Assembly: GCA_007922225.1 (NCBI GenBank)
Contig: ML679963.1
Location: forward strand, 7,796,551-7,860,550
DNA: 64,000 bases
Source of the DNA: Emydura subglobosa
Lineage: Eukaryota > Chordata > Testudines > Chelidae
Reading direction: 5' to 3'
Shown: one piece after another, positions 48,151 to 60,190 of the stretch
How the letters are laid out: every line of letters begins with the position of its first letter
Position numbering within the stretch: position 1 is the first letter of the stretch
Made by a program: the position numbers and the translations under genes
The notes under the pieces: model-generated
The model's database searches: none
What the model was told of the DNA's origin: nothing
The model's input: the letters and a program-made list of their open reading frames with translations, nothing else

Positions 48151-49002
48151 AACTTTTTCTATTGGGTAAGGTGACGTTTGTGCAGCTCTTTGTCAAAGGT
48201 ATTTTTAAAGTCTAAGACAGCCCTTTGACGTTATTCACAACTGAATCATTATATCAGAGCAGTACTTTCGCCCCGATAACCACCGTTTTTCTTTACACCT
48301 GCTCTATATACTAAAGAACTTCAAATCTCTTCTCTGCCCACTTCACACAGGAGGGAGCTTCCAACTTTGATAATGTTTGGGGTCACAAGGGAAAGACTAT
48401 TTGGGCTTCTGCAGTAAAACAAAAATGTGGCATTTAGTGATTTTTAATTAGGTAGTTAGCCAGCAACCTTCAAAATCACGGTTAAAATAAATAAAGTAAC
48501 CTTTAGCCAAAAAGGGAATAATTTCAAGCAGTGTTGATTCCACCTTGTTTTGTTATTTTTATTAACCTAACTTGGCAAAGGAAGCAAGATTTGTCAGATT
48601 CCAAGAACCCAGTCACAGAAAGAAAACACTGTTCAAATCTCCAATTCCTTTCACTCTGCATTGTTCACCGTCTCTGCTGCTGTCTGAAACACAGCTGGAC
48701 AATAGCAAACAAAGGCCTGTTAAACCCCGCTCTTAGCATTCTATCCCCAAATGCCAGTATCTGTCATATCCAAATGTCAGCATCTTTCTATAAAAGATAG
48801 AAGTGAGGGAACTAACTTGATCAAATCCAAAATGTAACTGTTTTCCAAACTAAATAATAATTTTTAAAAAATGACAGAGGAGCAGAGATTTAAGAGACCT
48901 CACAAAAGCTGTCCCCATTCAACTAAAACCCCCGAATCAATTCTGTTTTCACTGAAGTAAGCTGGTGAAATCGTAATGTTCTAAACCAGCATGATAATCT
49001 GA
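48151..49002. other. single-copy non-coding sequence
   Basis: No gene or repeat is recognised. Confidence 0.5.
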
Positions 49003-49135
49003 GCAATCTTTCTGAGCCTAGAAAGAGACCACTGCCAACAAACAGGAGTTCAGAGAAATCCTGGGTGGAGGAGGGAATTAAACCCAGATTGCACAAGACC
49101 CAGTCTAGCACCCGAACCAAGGGACCATCCTTAAA
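49003..49135 (-). repeat. possible old SINE
   Basis: 'gaattaaacccagattgcac' and 'agtctagcacccgaaccaag' have the form of a reversed SINE 5' end. Diverged. Confidence 0.35.
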
Positions 49136-49392
49136 TTGATTTATAAACACCGTAATTTAAACTTCTATAGGATTCAGATTTTCCATAAAATTCTTGAGCA
49201 TCTCTTATTAAAGACCCAAGTCCTTTAAGAGACCACTCTGTGCCAGTCACTTGACCAATTGTTTAATACAGTTTTAATTAGATTAAAAAACGGAAGCATG
49301 CCACTTGTTAGCAACATCTGTGCTTTCAACATCAGAATCTGTGCAGTGTGCTCCGTACAGGTGGATCCCCTGGTTGCTGCACTGTTCTGGCT

Positions 49393-49789
49393 TAGGGCAT
49401 GTCTACACTGCAAAATTATGTCGACCTAAAATATGCTGACATGCAGCCATCGCAGTCATTAAAACCACTTTTGCACATTCACACTACGCTCTGTCTCGAC
49501 GGTGCACATCCGCACCAGAAGCGCTTGCACCTTTTTAACTGCCAGTGGGGGGCATCGTGGGATGGCTTCTGAAAGCCAGCAACAGTTGATGTCAGTAACG
49601 TGGCGTCTACACTGACACTACGTTGAGCTAACTTCGCCAACCTAAGCACCATGGCCTCTCGCAGAGATGGAGGTATTACGTCAGCATAGCAGGCAAGTCA
49701 CAACGGCGGGTGTGATGTTTTAGTGTAGAGAGTTCGGTTGATGTAAGCTGCCTTGAGTCGACCTAACTCTGCAGCGTAGACCAGGACTA
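49393..49789. mobile_element. 397-bp 'GTCTACAC' hAT-like MITE with long TIRs
   Basis: The left end TAGGGCATGTCTACACTGCA pairs with TAGTCCTGGTCTACGCTGCA, the reverse complement of the right end. The match runs on, with mismatches, to GTCGAC about 33 bases in on both sides. The element is non-coding. No clear 8-bp target duplication is seen. Confidence 0.85.
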
Positions 49790-50434
49790 AATCGCCATCT
49801 CCCACTGCTGAGCACATTTTCCAAAGCAGCCGCCTCTCAGCATAAGCAAGGCGCTGCGTAAGGGATGAATGTGTCCCGAGACAAGAGCAATACCTGACGG
49901 AACTGAACTGTTCACATGGCAGCATAGAGGTTTTAAGTAGAACCGCTCATTATTGTGTCAGGAAGTTTTACTTATGTGCCATAAGCCGGGCAGAAACTGA
50001 GTGCGCTGCTGGTGACCCCCTGAGTCAACAAGAAGCATTCAACACCCTCTCAGGAAGAATCACTGCAGCTCCTCTGTCGTTAAAAGGTTGCTATGCACTT
50101 CAATGAAACCGAAAGGACAGATCTCTGCTATTACTGCCTAACCTAAAGACATGCTGTTACATTGTTTGCTGTAAATGGCCAGCTGTTCTGGTTCTATAGT
50201 TTCTTCCAGGAGTCGCTAACCACTAGCCTTCGCTCTGTTTAAAGCTGAACTGGAAGAGATGCTTAGGAACAGAACGACTTGACTGCACTATAGAGTTCTC
50301 TTGATGAAAACACACAATGCTGTTCCTCAAAAGGTCAACCAGACTTTCACAGAGGTTGCACTGCACGCTTGATCTAAGATGTTTTCCCATACTGAAGATA
50401 ACTCCTGTATAAAACACCTGGCCTACAATATCTC
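49790..50434. other. single-copy non-coding sequence
   Basis: No gene or repeat is recognised. Confidence 0.5.
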
Positions 50435-50444
50435 NNNNNNNNNN
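50435..50444. other. assembly gap (10 N)
   Basis: Ten undetermined bases, probably a placeholder of unknown true length between 'acaatatctc' and 'cccctctctc'. Confidence 0.95.
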
Positions 50445-50554
50445 CCCCTCTCTCTGCCCATGCATCACTACTTTGATCTCCAGTACCCCCTGCTATTCCA
50501 CGTATGATTAAGGGAATGAGTACAAGATGCTAAGCTAACTAACCTGACTGCGAT

Positions 50555-50640
50555 TCCCTTGCCTTCTATGATTTAGCCAGGATTGGAACCCAATACTTCC
50601 AGGTGAGAGAGACTTGTGCAATAACTCACTTCATGTAAGT
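50555..50640 (-). repeat. possible tRNA-derived SINE
   Basis: 'ggattggaacccaatacttc' is a reversed B-box-like motif, followed by 'gtgcaataactcacttca'. Diverged. Confidence 0.35.
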
Positions 50641-50644
50641 GTAG

Positions 50645-51534
50645 GCTAGTATTTGTTAATACCATGCAGGATAATGCAATTTATGCATCCCAAGCACATT
50701 TTCCCTTTGGGGGGTACCACCCCCCCAGATTTAACAGTACCCCCTATCCTAGGAAGAGAAGCCTCCTCTTAGAGCTGTAAAATAAAATAAGAAAAAAGAC
50801 TGATTCCAGTTTAACTACTTCTATATTTGACCAAGGCCATTTTCTAGGCACAGACACAAAGCACCAAACACATTAAAAGGAAACTCATTTTGGATCAGCA
50901 GTGTCAAGTACTTGAGAGCAGACTGTCTCATTTGCAGGCAGTATTCTACGGACCTGCCAGACTTTGAATCCATTAACAATCAGTTGTGTCTGGAAGAATG
51001 GTAAGAAGTCTCAGGCTGACTACATGTACTGTTTTGAGGCTTGAATTCCACATTTATATCTCAGAAGTCAAAATAAACATTCACTGAGGTGTCTTATTAG
51101 AACCTGTGGCTCCTGATGCTACTCAGTACCCAGGTAGGTGGCCCCCAGAAAAAACCTTCTGTAGTAGCAGAGAGAGAAAATCCTTATTAAAATACAACAG
51201 TACTGATCCAAAACACTACATCATACAATAGACAGACTGCAATCTATGGGGACTGTAGTGGTTTTTGTTTTGTTTTTTTTTCAAATAAGGGAACCCTTTT
51301 CATTTCAAGAGGCAACTTTTAAAGAAGAACTTTTCTTGTTTCTTTGACTGAACTGAAGAAGATCCAGAACATCCATACTCTGATAGAACAAACTACGAGG
51401 AAGGTTGACTTTATGGGGGCGGGAGCGAGAAAGGAAAGAGAAAGCCAGACTGGGGATTTTTTGTTCAAGTAAAGCTACTTACAAGTTTGGTTCATAAAAT
51501 TTTTTGTTTATATAGCACCTTTCAAGCCAAAGCA
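50645..51534. other. single-copy non-coding sequence
   Basis: No gene or repeat is recognised. Confidence 0.5.
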
Positions 51535-51905
51535 ATCAATCTAGTGGATGAGACACAGGACTAAAAGTCAGGAGACTGGAGTTTTCTTTGCATCTCTACC
51601 TACTACTCTTCTGTGGGACGTCAGGTAAGTTGTTTCATCTTTTCATGCCTCTTTTTCCCCCTCTCATCATTTGGCCTGACCTACACACAAAAAAACATAT
51701 TGGGTTTGACATCGTACCTTTAGTTAAAAGGGCACAGCTGTGTGTACACCAGTCCTCTGCCAGTCTTGTCTATTTAGCCTCTAAGCACATCCAGGTAGGG
51801 ACTTGTCCTTTGTTGGAGGTCGGAGTAGATGATCCAATGGTCCCTTCTGGCCTTTCTATCTACGAATCACTATGTACATTGCCTAGCACAATGACACCAC
51901 CATAT
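51535..51905 (+). repeat. MIR-like SINE broken by two later insertions
   Basis: SINE 5' part is 51535-51672 ('gtggatgagacacaggacta', 'ctgtgggacgtcaggtaagt'). A small element with 'ctgacctacacac' and 'gtgtgtacaccag' as inverted ends lies at about 51675-51752. SINE resumes 51753-51811 ('gtctatttagcctctaagca'), is cut by a CR1 end, and finishes 51870-51905 ('acattgcctagcacaatgac'). Confidence 0.75.
51812..51869 (+). mobile_element. CR1 LINE 3' tail, nested in a SINE
   Basis: 'ggagtagatgatccaatggt' and 'cccttctggcctttctatct' with a final 'acgaatcac' are the CR1 3' end. Only ~58 bases, extreme 5' truncation. Confidence 0.75.
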
Positions 51906-51929
51906 TACTAATAATGAAGAATAATATTC

Positions 51930-52017
51930 AGATTTTTCACAAGAACTCTGCTCCCATTTAAGGCACCTAAATGATGGTTGCTGGCTGATTAATTCTTTTG
52001 AAAAATCAGGCCTGTAA
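51930..52017. repeat. short palindromic MITE
   Basis: 'cagatttttcacaagaactc' on the left and 'ttcttttgaaaaatcaggcc' on the right are inverted ends around 'aaggcacctaaatg'. Confidence 0.65.
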
Positions 52018-54502
52018 AGCAATATGCAAACTCTAATGACAGGGATCACTTTAGCTACCTCTGGTATGAAATGCAGCAGTTTAACTCAAACACCACCACA
52101 CCTAAGACTGATTTCTAAGGTGGTCACTGAAACTCTCCCAGGTACATATTGATTCATCCTTGACCCTCCTTAGTTTGCAGTCACAACACACCAGGGTGTA
52201 AGACTGCTGTCCCAGTCCGAGGATCAGAATTATACTTCTTGCAGAAACAGCACCAGAGATGGAGAGGCATCTTCATTAGTCGCTCTTTTCAACCACGTAA
52301 GTAACATACAGCGCTATTAAAGGGTTCAGAAGTGGATGCAAATCAGAGTAGATAGCCCATATGTTTTTAAATGGCAGACAACTATCATTTGCTTGACAAT
52401 CCTGCCTTAAAAGATGAAGACTAAACTGCCCTTTTGTGCCAATTAAGAGTTCACCAGAACTGAAAGACTGCGTCCCATCCTGCACCATTGTAAATAAAAA
52501 GCAATTTTACTCTTCATTTTCCATCCTGCTAAGGGGTCTGGTGGCTTTTGTTCATTTATTAATACTTTTAAAGAACAGCATGAATAAAATACAGTTGCTT
52601 CTCTACGCATTTCAGAAAGTCATCCTGACCTCTTGAACAGCCCAGAGCGTGCATTGTGAATGTTCCCCAACAAATAAGCTCTCCTAATAAAATATCACTG
52701 CCTATTGGGGAGCATGAAACAGATGATCTACAGAGCCGGATACCTTCAACAATTAAGTGAACCATAATATCTCCTGCAGTGGGGGCGAGTGGGTGGGTTA
52801 CTGAGGCGGTGTGATTTGTTTTGGCTTTTTGTGTTTTGTTTCTAAACACAACTCAATTGAATAAGCAATAGCAAAAGCCCAGCAGATTTAAAAATCAAAC
52901 AAAACCAAACAACGCTAAAAAAAACCCAACCCCAAAACATCACAGTCCTTTGAAAAACCATATAAATGGTTGTACTGCAGTATGGTTTCCACATAGGGGT
53001 TCTTAGATGAAGCAAATTTAAAGTGTCTTTGACATGCTGAAATACCGTGCCCCACATCACGGGGACAGATGATGCAGATAGTGCTTTTTCCTCTGCTAGT
53101 TTGTATAAGGTTATTTCCATTCCTTTTATTTTTTAAATCGTTTCATTTTACTCATGTACAACAAGTTAAGGGCTGCAAAAAAACACAAACGAATCTTCTT
53201 TCAAGGGAAAGTGGTTTAAAAAAAAGAAAAAAAAAGAAAAACCAGAAGCGGACACACAAAGCTGTTCAGTGTTGGTCTTGTGGCAGATTTTGAATGAACA
53301 AAATGTGGGGGTTTCTTCCAGCTCTTGGCCCTCTTTTCCCCCTTGCCATGGTGGCACGGCACAAGAGAGAATTTCCTCTGTCTACAGCTTGCTAACCAGC
53401 ACCATCCTCTGGCTAAGAGGCAGCATTCCAAGATACTACCCTACCCTCTCCTGATAGACATCAAATGCTTTGCAACATCCTCAGGGTTTTCCACAGGCAC
53501 CCACTACTGTCACACATGAGCTCCTCCTACTTTAATAACATTGACTCAGTGAAGTCCTGAACAGACTGAATGAGGTCTTTAACTCATCTCCTTTCCCTGG
53601 TTACCAGAAGCTCTTCTAATAGTGTTGCTTGTTGCAAGTGTCATCCTGGTTATGGTGGAAAAACTGGATCAAAGAGGAAGGTTTTGCAACGGACCTTCCC
53701 AAGTCCAAAAAAGAAAAAAAACAAAAGATGCAAATAGGCTTGCATGAGAACGGTGAAAATATCCATGCGACTCCAGCCTGAACTATGTCCCCTCAAGCGA
53801 ACTTGTTAATGAAAAATCTTTTCAAATCTTTTCCATAGGAGCTCAGCTGGTTCCATCATTCTTGTATGATCAAAACCATATTTGAAGCAATAGAAATACT
53901 TCTCAGGGGCTGACTACGGCTTCTGTGTAGTCACAAGAATGTAAAAGATGGCCAACAAAAAAAAAGTGTGTTTTTTTAAGCTGCAATGTGAAGTTATGAA
54001 AAATATGTTTTCCCCAGTGTGTTTGCACAACAGAGGTATTTCCAAGTTCACTGCAGTCAGCTTAAGTTTTTAAATTACACAAACATCATATGCATATATA
54101 TAGACACACACACGTAACCAATGCATCCCACTGTATCCTTTAACAATTAAATCATTTCAATGCAATGTTGCCAAGGGCTCAGTATAATCCATAGTTTTGT
54201 TTTGTTTTTTAAAGGAAAATAATTCCCACTGGCCCATGGACGGAAGTGCCCCATGTCAGGAAATATTTGTTTTTATTTCCTCTGCAGTCGATGAATTTTA
54301 CTCATGGCAATGGTTTAAAGCTGGAACTAATCCAGACAGAAGCTAACCAGAAGCATTTATTTCTCAAATAAATGCCTCTATTTGGAACAAGCACTATAAA
54401 GGAAAGAAAGAAATCCTTCCTTAAAGTCACATGATCAAAATGCTGTAAGATAGGAATGAAGTATACTCTTTAGCTTCAAAGTTAAAGAGACATTAGCAAG
54501 TA
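52018..54502. other. single-copy non-coding sequence
   Basis: No gene or clear repeat is recognised. Opposite-strand frames overlap at 53166-53519. A mixed AT/CA repeat is at about 54093-54115. Confidence 0.5.
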
Positions 54503-54510
54503 GTTTAAGG

Positions 54511-54915
54511 CAGTGGTTCTCAACCAGGGGTACACAAACCCCTGGGGGTACGCAGAGGTTCTTCCAGGGAGTGTATCAACTCATCTAGACATTTGCCTAG
54601 ATTTACAAAAGGCTACATAAAAAGAACTAGCGAAGTCAGTACAAACTAACATTTCATACAGACAATGACATGTTTATACTGCTTTATATACTATACACTG
54701 AAATGTAAGTATTATATTCCAATTTATTTATTTTATAATTATATGGTAAAATGAGAAAGTAAGCAATTTTTCAGTAATGGTGAGCTGTGACACTTTTGTA
54801 TTTTTATGTCTGATTTTGTAAGCAAGTAGTTTTTAAGTGAGGTGGAACTTGGGGTACGCAAGACAAATCAGACTCCTAAAGGGGTACAGCCATCAGGAAA
54901 GGTTGAGAGCCGCTA
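54511..54915. mobile_element. 405-bp Charlie-type hAT MITE, well preserved
   Basis: The left TIR is CAGTGGTTCTCAACC. The reverse complement of the right end is TAGCGGCTCTCAACC (12 of 15 match). Flanking 8-mers gtttaagg (54503-54510) and gtttaggg (54916-54923) match at 7 of 8, a clear hAT target-site duplication. The 'cagtggttctcaacc' terminus is characteristic of Charlie-type hAT elements. It is AT-rich inside and has no transposase frame. Confidence 0.9.
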
Positions 54916-54923
54916 GTTTAGGG

Positions 54924-55625
54924 CCCTATAGGATTTCTGTAAAAATATTATTTCCCCCTTCCCCCAAAAATAAATGTTAAGAATTGTCATGAAATTAAAA
55001 AGAAATTTTACAAGTGTTAGGATTTGCACACTTCCCCTGCAGCACTGGCAGCAAAAGCATTGCAGCACAATGCTATTGCACAGGAACCAGAAAGTGAAAC
55101 TGAGTAGCCCAATGTGAATGAAACGCAAAAAGTAAACAAATGCCCGTAACGTTGTAAAGTCCAATTACACAATCAGGTTTCCAGATGTAATCCATATTGA
55201 ACAGTACAGAGAGAAGTGATTTTTCAAAAAAAGAACATGTGGATTTTTAACCTAAAATGTCCATTTACCATTAAAACGGTGATAGAAAGTGAGAAGTTAA
55301 GACACAAGGCCTAGTATGATGGGCCAGGGCCTGAGACTGAGCTAAGACAGCAATACCAGCTCTGTTTTGTCTCTCAGTACAGCTGTAAGCAGTGTAAATT
55401 GAAACTACATTCAGGCGCCCTTCAGATTGGTAGCATTCCCCAAATTATTCTTCTAACCAGTGGGTATTACGGGGGAAAAGGATACAAAAAAATAGGCCTC
55501 ATCTCTGTAATAGGAGATATGGGGCCAAAAGAGGCCAGGCTGATGCCTGCTCTTATAACGCTCTGGCTAAATGCATCAATCTAGCCCACATGGAGGATAA
55601 GAACCAGCTACTGCTACCAGCTTGG
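54924..55625. other. single-copy non-coding sequence
   Basis: No gene or clear repeat is recognised. Confidence 0.45.
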
Positions 55626-55629
55626 GGAG

Positions 55630-55720
55630 TTGCTCTTTTAGCTCAAGTAGTAGAGGCCAGTGCTTCTCCTGCTGAGGCTGCTGTGTCTGACCCCGCTGAC
55701 AGCCCTTGGTGGGAGGCATA
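55630..55720 (+). repeat. tRNA-derived SINE (Cry I-like)
   Basis: The A box is in 'ttagctcaagtagtagaggc' (55638-55657) and the B box in 'gtgtctgacccc' (about 55682-55693). The spacing is tRNA-like. The body past the B box may extend to about 55850. Confidence 0.7.
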
Positions 55721-57029
55721 ACAGAAGCACTTTGCAATGGGTTTCATGTGTCGATGAGTGTGTCAGAGGGCGTGGAAGGGATGGGGGTTAGTGTTAGGCG
55801 CAGTACATGGGATAGGAGAGTGAGGACAAGATGTCTCTATAGGATACCAGCAGCCCTGCCCTGCAATATCATTCCGTCTTTCAAGCAAGACATGGGAGAG
55901 GTGAGGATTAAATCAGCCCACCATCTCCCCCGATAACCCAAGGTAATGCCTACTGACACATGCCTTGCACTCTCTGTGCAGTCTCCCTACAGATGGGGCA
56001 AGATACCACACCACTGAGCCCACTACCGTTCTGCCAGCTTCAACCTCACTGAAGAACAAGCTCTCAAAACTGGGATATCACTCATACTTAGGGTGTGGGT
56101 ATCTTCCTCCCTTAGTCATCACACAGGGCATTTGGCAGGCACAACCAAGAGATCACCACCCCATAGTGGAATGCAGCTAATGCAAAGCGCATTCAGCTCT
56201 TTCACCCTTTTCTTCCCCTCTTGAGGTGGGCAGGCACATACACCCTGTGTGGACTGAAACGTGCTCCATGTGGATCATCTGTTCCGTACCCTTGTTATTT
56301 GCAGCTATGTGTAATGGAAAAAATTGACTGTTTGCTTGGTGCAATAGGGCATGACTCTGTTTACACAGAAATAATAGCTAAACAGTGATGGATTCTAAAT
56401 CTCCATTACAGTGAAAGATTTGAAGGAGTAAAGCAGTTAGAAAAATAATTGGTTTTCTTGTTTAGTTTTAAAAAGCCTTTACACATTGGCAAATTGAGGA
56501 GGCGCTTCACTTTGTTTTGTTTTTCTTGGGGTTTTTATATTAACAAAGAAAAAAAGTCAGCCAATATAAGGAGAAGGAAAGAGTTCAGTCCTTCGCCATT
56601 AATCCAGAAGGTCAAGGGTTGAAAATCCCAGGAGATGCCAGACTGTATTTCACAAACACCTCTGCGCTGCTTCGTAGCTGGAGCAGGGATATGTAACCTG
56701 TGAGAGTACATGAAGGAGCTCTCGATAGATATCAAAAATGGACCTCAAATAAATGCTGAAATAAGCTAGACTCGGATGGGATACATGGAAAAACATAAGC
56801 TAAAAGAAAAACCATCCCATGTTATATCCAGGATCTGCAGGGAACAAGATAGCAAAACCAATCCTTAGCACTCACACCATGTTTGTATCTCTAGATTAAA
56901 TGGATAAGGATCATTTGAGCTGGTTGGAAATTTTTTAATTTTGAAATTTGCCAACAAAAAAGCAAGGACAAATTTTTGTTTAAAAAGAATCCCTATTTTA
57001 CAGCCATCTCTAGTCATTAACCAGCTCTA
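55721..57029. other. mostly single-copy non-coding sequence
   Basis: No exon is supported. Part of 55720-56180 has the moderately GC-rich look of an old repeat that I could not name. Confidence 0.4.
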
Positions 57030-57165
57030 ATCATTAACTTTAAAGATTGAGAAACTGAGGCACATAGCTGTTAAGAAAATTGCCTAGGGTCACACAATGA
57101 GCCAGTGGCCCAGGTAGGAATAGAATCCCGGTCTCAGTACAAACTGGCAAATCCAACCTTCAGCC
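57030..57165 (-). repeat. MIR-like SINE fragment
   Basis: 'gattgagaaactgaggcaca', 'gcctagggtcacacaatgag' and 'gtaggaatagaatcccggtc' are in reverse SINE order. Confidence 0.75.
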
Positions 57166-57498
57166 AACCAGCAAACCAAAGTGGATTTAGCATCCTACGG
57201 GCAAAGATAATGGCAGTAAAACATAGCTTGCCGCCTGTTGAGATACTTGTGCTACTGAAGGTGCAGGAAGAAATCTATTACAGACCTACATAAACCACTT
57301 CCCTTGACAGGCTGGCAGAATGAAATGAAAGTTTAAGTGTCATATTCTGGAAGTAACAGGAAACTCATTATTGCTCACTTGGAAAAGAACAGGTTCCATC
57401 TTTCCTTTATGGGAAGAGCCCTAACGAGGTCCCACAGCATCTCTCTTTGAATGAAAGGAGAGCGAGTATTGGGAAGAGACATGCATCATTGAAGGCTA
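57166..57498. other. single-copy non-coding sequence
   Basis: No gene or repeat is recognised. Confidence 0.5.
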
Positions 57499-57806
57499 TA
57501 GGTACATCTACACACCCCAGGAAGGTGTGATTGCAGTGTGAACAGGCATATATCTATGCCAGCTTTAACCTAGCTAACGCGGTTAACAGCAGTAGCGAAG
57601 ACATGGTGTCACAGTCTATCATGGGTTAGCTGTCTTAGTACAAGTCCATCAGGGACCTGGGTATGTATTGGGGTGGCTACCCCATGCTAAAGCCTGTGCA
57701 CCACCATCCTCATTATTATTGTTGCCTACGCTAACAAGATTGAAGCTAGTGCAGGAAGGCCTCTGCCCCCATAGCACCCCCTTAATTTGCTGTGTAGACA
57801 TACCTG
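57499..57806. mobile_element. 'GTCTACAC' hAT-like MITE
   Basis: The left end is TAGGTACATCTACACACC. The reverse complement of the right end is CAGGTATGTCTACACAGC. Non-coding. Confidence 0.8.
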
Positions 57807-60054
57807 AACTTACGTAGGTATGAAGTGTGCGATGATATCCCCACTCCTAAAAATTAAACCCTGACGTCGGAAGCTCGGCTTTGTCTTTCAGTTGTATTAA
57901 CACCCTGCATTGTAAAAGAGAGAGAGTGGCAGGAAGGGGGTTCTCTGAGAGAGCTCCGAGACTCTGGAACTTGTTTCCCCCTTTGGTCAAAAACAGCCCA
58001 CATTTTGTGGCCTTCTGCGCACACTGCCAAAGGCCTCTCTTTGCGAGGGTATCTGGAGAGGGCTGAGGACATGCTTCCTAGTCGAACTCAGGGGCAGAGA
58101 AGAGTTCCTGTTGAAATGATTACTTAACGCTGCTAAGACTTTACTGTGTTGTTAATGATGTGGATGCCTGTAGCCTCAGGTGTCTTTTTATTATTTTACA
58201 TCTAAATAAATAAATAAAACACAATCCCACCGCCTTTGATTAGCTGCCATCTAATTGCAGGCTTCTTGACAACAGGCAGCATTCAGAGGTACGAACTACT
58301 GTCCGAAGGAACTACAGAACCGCACTCTTCCTCTCCTCCCAGAGCCTCATGCTTAGGCGAACCCCTTCTCATTGAGCATTTTTCAAAAGCTCTGCAAAGC
58401 CTTGTCAGGATTTCCGCGGCCCCTCTCCTCCGCCAAGCAGCATCAGCCATCCCAAACTCCCTTCCCTAAACCTAGCATGTGGTTCAAGTCAGCGCCATGC
58501 ACGCTGAGCGAGCAAAGGCAGCCTGGGCCCAACGAGGAGGCTACAAAGCGATTTACAATTTTTAGGAGCCAGCGAAGGAAGACATGCATAGCCGGGTCCA
58601 GTTTAAAGCTCAAACATTTCAAATGTGTTTCATTGAGGCTGGATGGAAACTTTGGCATCAGCTAACTAGAAAAATTCAATAAAAAAAAATCCTGAGTCCT
58701 CTCTGTAATGGGAAAAATGCAGACACTTACAAGTTCAGAACCCTCTGGGATGCTCCTGAATATTTTAAAGAATAAGGGGGAGGAGGAGATGTTCAGTGTT
58801 TTCTGAAGGCAAAGACCTCTCCCCCCTACCCCTCTGTTCCTTTGAGGCAGTTCCTTGAATTATTTAGCTGTGCTCTGATTATATTTGGTGATGAAAAAGG
58901 GTGGCGGAACCCACAGAGTGAGCTGTGGGAGAAGATGGCTGGTGACATTTGCGATATCTATGTGGAATATTTTAAAGATTCCAAGCGCGCCTGTTTGAAA
59001 TCGCACAGTCTTTGCCAACAATGGGCCAAGGAGCTCCCCACACTGCTTTAGGTCATATTTACATACAAAAGAGCAGCTGCTGTGCAGCTATTATGCTACA
59101 AACTTTTCATTTGTGACCCATGGTGGGTTTGGAAGAGGAAAGGTTAGCAGCAACCGCAAAGAACCTATTGAGACCCCATTAATTTTTCAGGAATTCTCAG
59201 GCTTTGGCCTTTTCAAAACCTGGCAGTGTAAAGGAAGGGGGGGGGGGGGGGAATTCCAGTTCTGAGTCAGTCTCTCTCTCAAGAATTCTCTTTCCTTCAA
59301 ACACTTTTGTCAAAATGGAGAAATGAATAGAGGCTGATCTGAACTCATCTTGTTCCCTAATTAGAAAGGGGTATGTGTGGGGGAAATTGGATTGCTGATT
59401 GAAATGAGAAGTGGCACCTTTCCAGGGGGAATGGGCTCAAACACACTAGCATGCTCTCCCCCATCTCCCTCCCATCCCAAAATAAAAAGAAGTTTCTCCA
59501 ATTTCCAGAAATTTATTCCAGTTGTAAACCATTAGGTGACAATTTTTTCAAATCACCCTTACGATTCAAAAGCACTGAAAGCGTCTGCTGCCTAACAGAC
59601 TCTTTTACCAGCTCACAGCTGAGCAAACATTATCTAAAAACATCTTAATAAGGCTCTTGCTAGTCTTTCACATCGCTTCTTTTAGAAAGAGAGAAAGTTT
59701 AAGAGGATGTAACCCAAGTGACTTCGGGACATGGCAGAGGAAATTCGGTAGGGGGCGATCTTCCATTTGAGTTAGTACTAAATTAATGCCCCAGTGTGGA
59801 GCCTTATGTTGCTGATGATGCATTTCTACTACCTCTGTCTACTCTAGAAGACCTACCCATTGTCTGGTCAGAGTTTAGTCACAGTTATTGAATGGTGCCG
59901 AGCACAATTTGTCCTTGTGTACACTTGGGGCATTGGTTCAGCTGGGCCATGCTGACATCCCTTCTGGCAATTGGTATTATTTCTAGTTTAGAGCAGGGCT
60001 TGGAATGGGACATCACATGAAGATTGTGATTGCATGTTGTCATTCAAGAACTTG
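57807..60054. other. single-copy non-coding sequence, includes possible conserved block
   Basis: 58100-58270 is repeat-free with 'ttgttaatgatg' and 'tttgattagctgccatctaa' words. A G15 run is at 59237-59251. Open frames at 58372-58665 and 58842-59051 show no domain I recognise. Confidence 0.4.
59237..59251 (+). repeat. G15 homopolymer
   Basis: Fifteen consecutive G followed by 'aattcc'. Confidence 0.85.
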
Positions 60055-60190
60055 TGGCACTTCTTGTAAGATTGTAAGCTCTTTGGGGCAGAGACCATTT
60101 TGTTCTGCATTTGTACAGCCCTTAGCACACTGGAGTCCTGGTCCATGACTGAGCTCTGGAGCGCGACCGCAATACAAATAATAAATAAGG
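60055..60190 (+). repeat. MIR-like SINE 3' region
   Basis: 'agattgtaagctctttgggg', 'ttttgttctgcatttgtaca', 'gcccttagcacactggagtc' and a tail 'aatacaaataataaataagg' form the long 3' module. The 5' part is absent. Confidence 0.8.

Noticed and set aside
58842..59051. 69-codon frame with a cytosolic-looking sequence
   Set aside because: No family signature, no supporting splice sites and no neighbouring exons.
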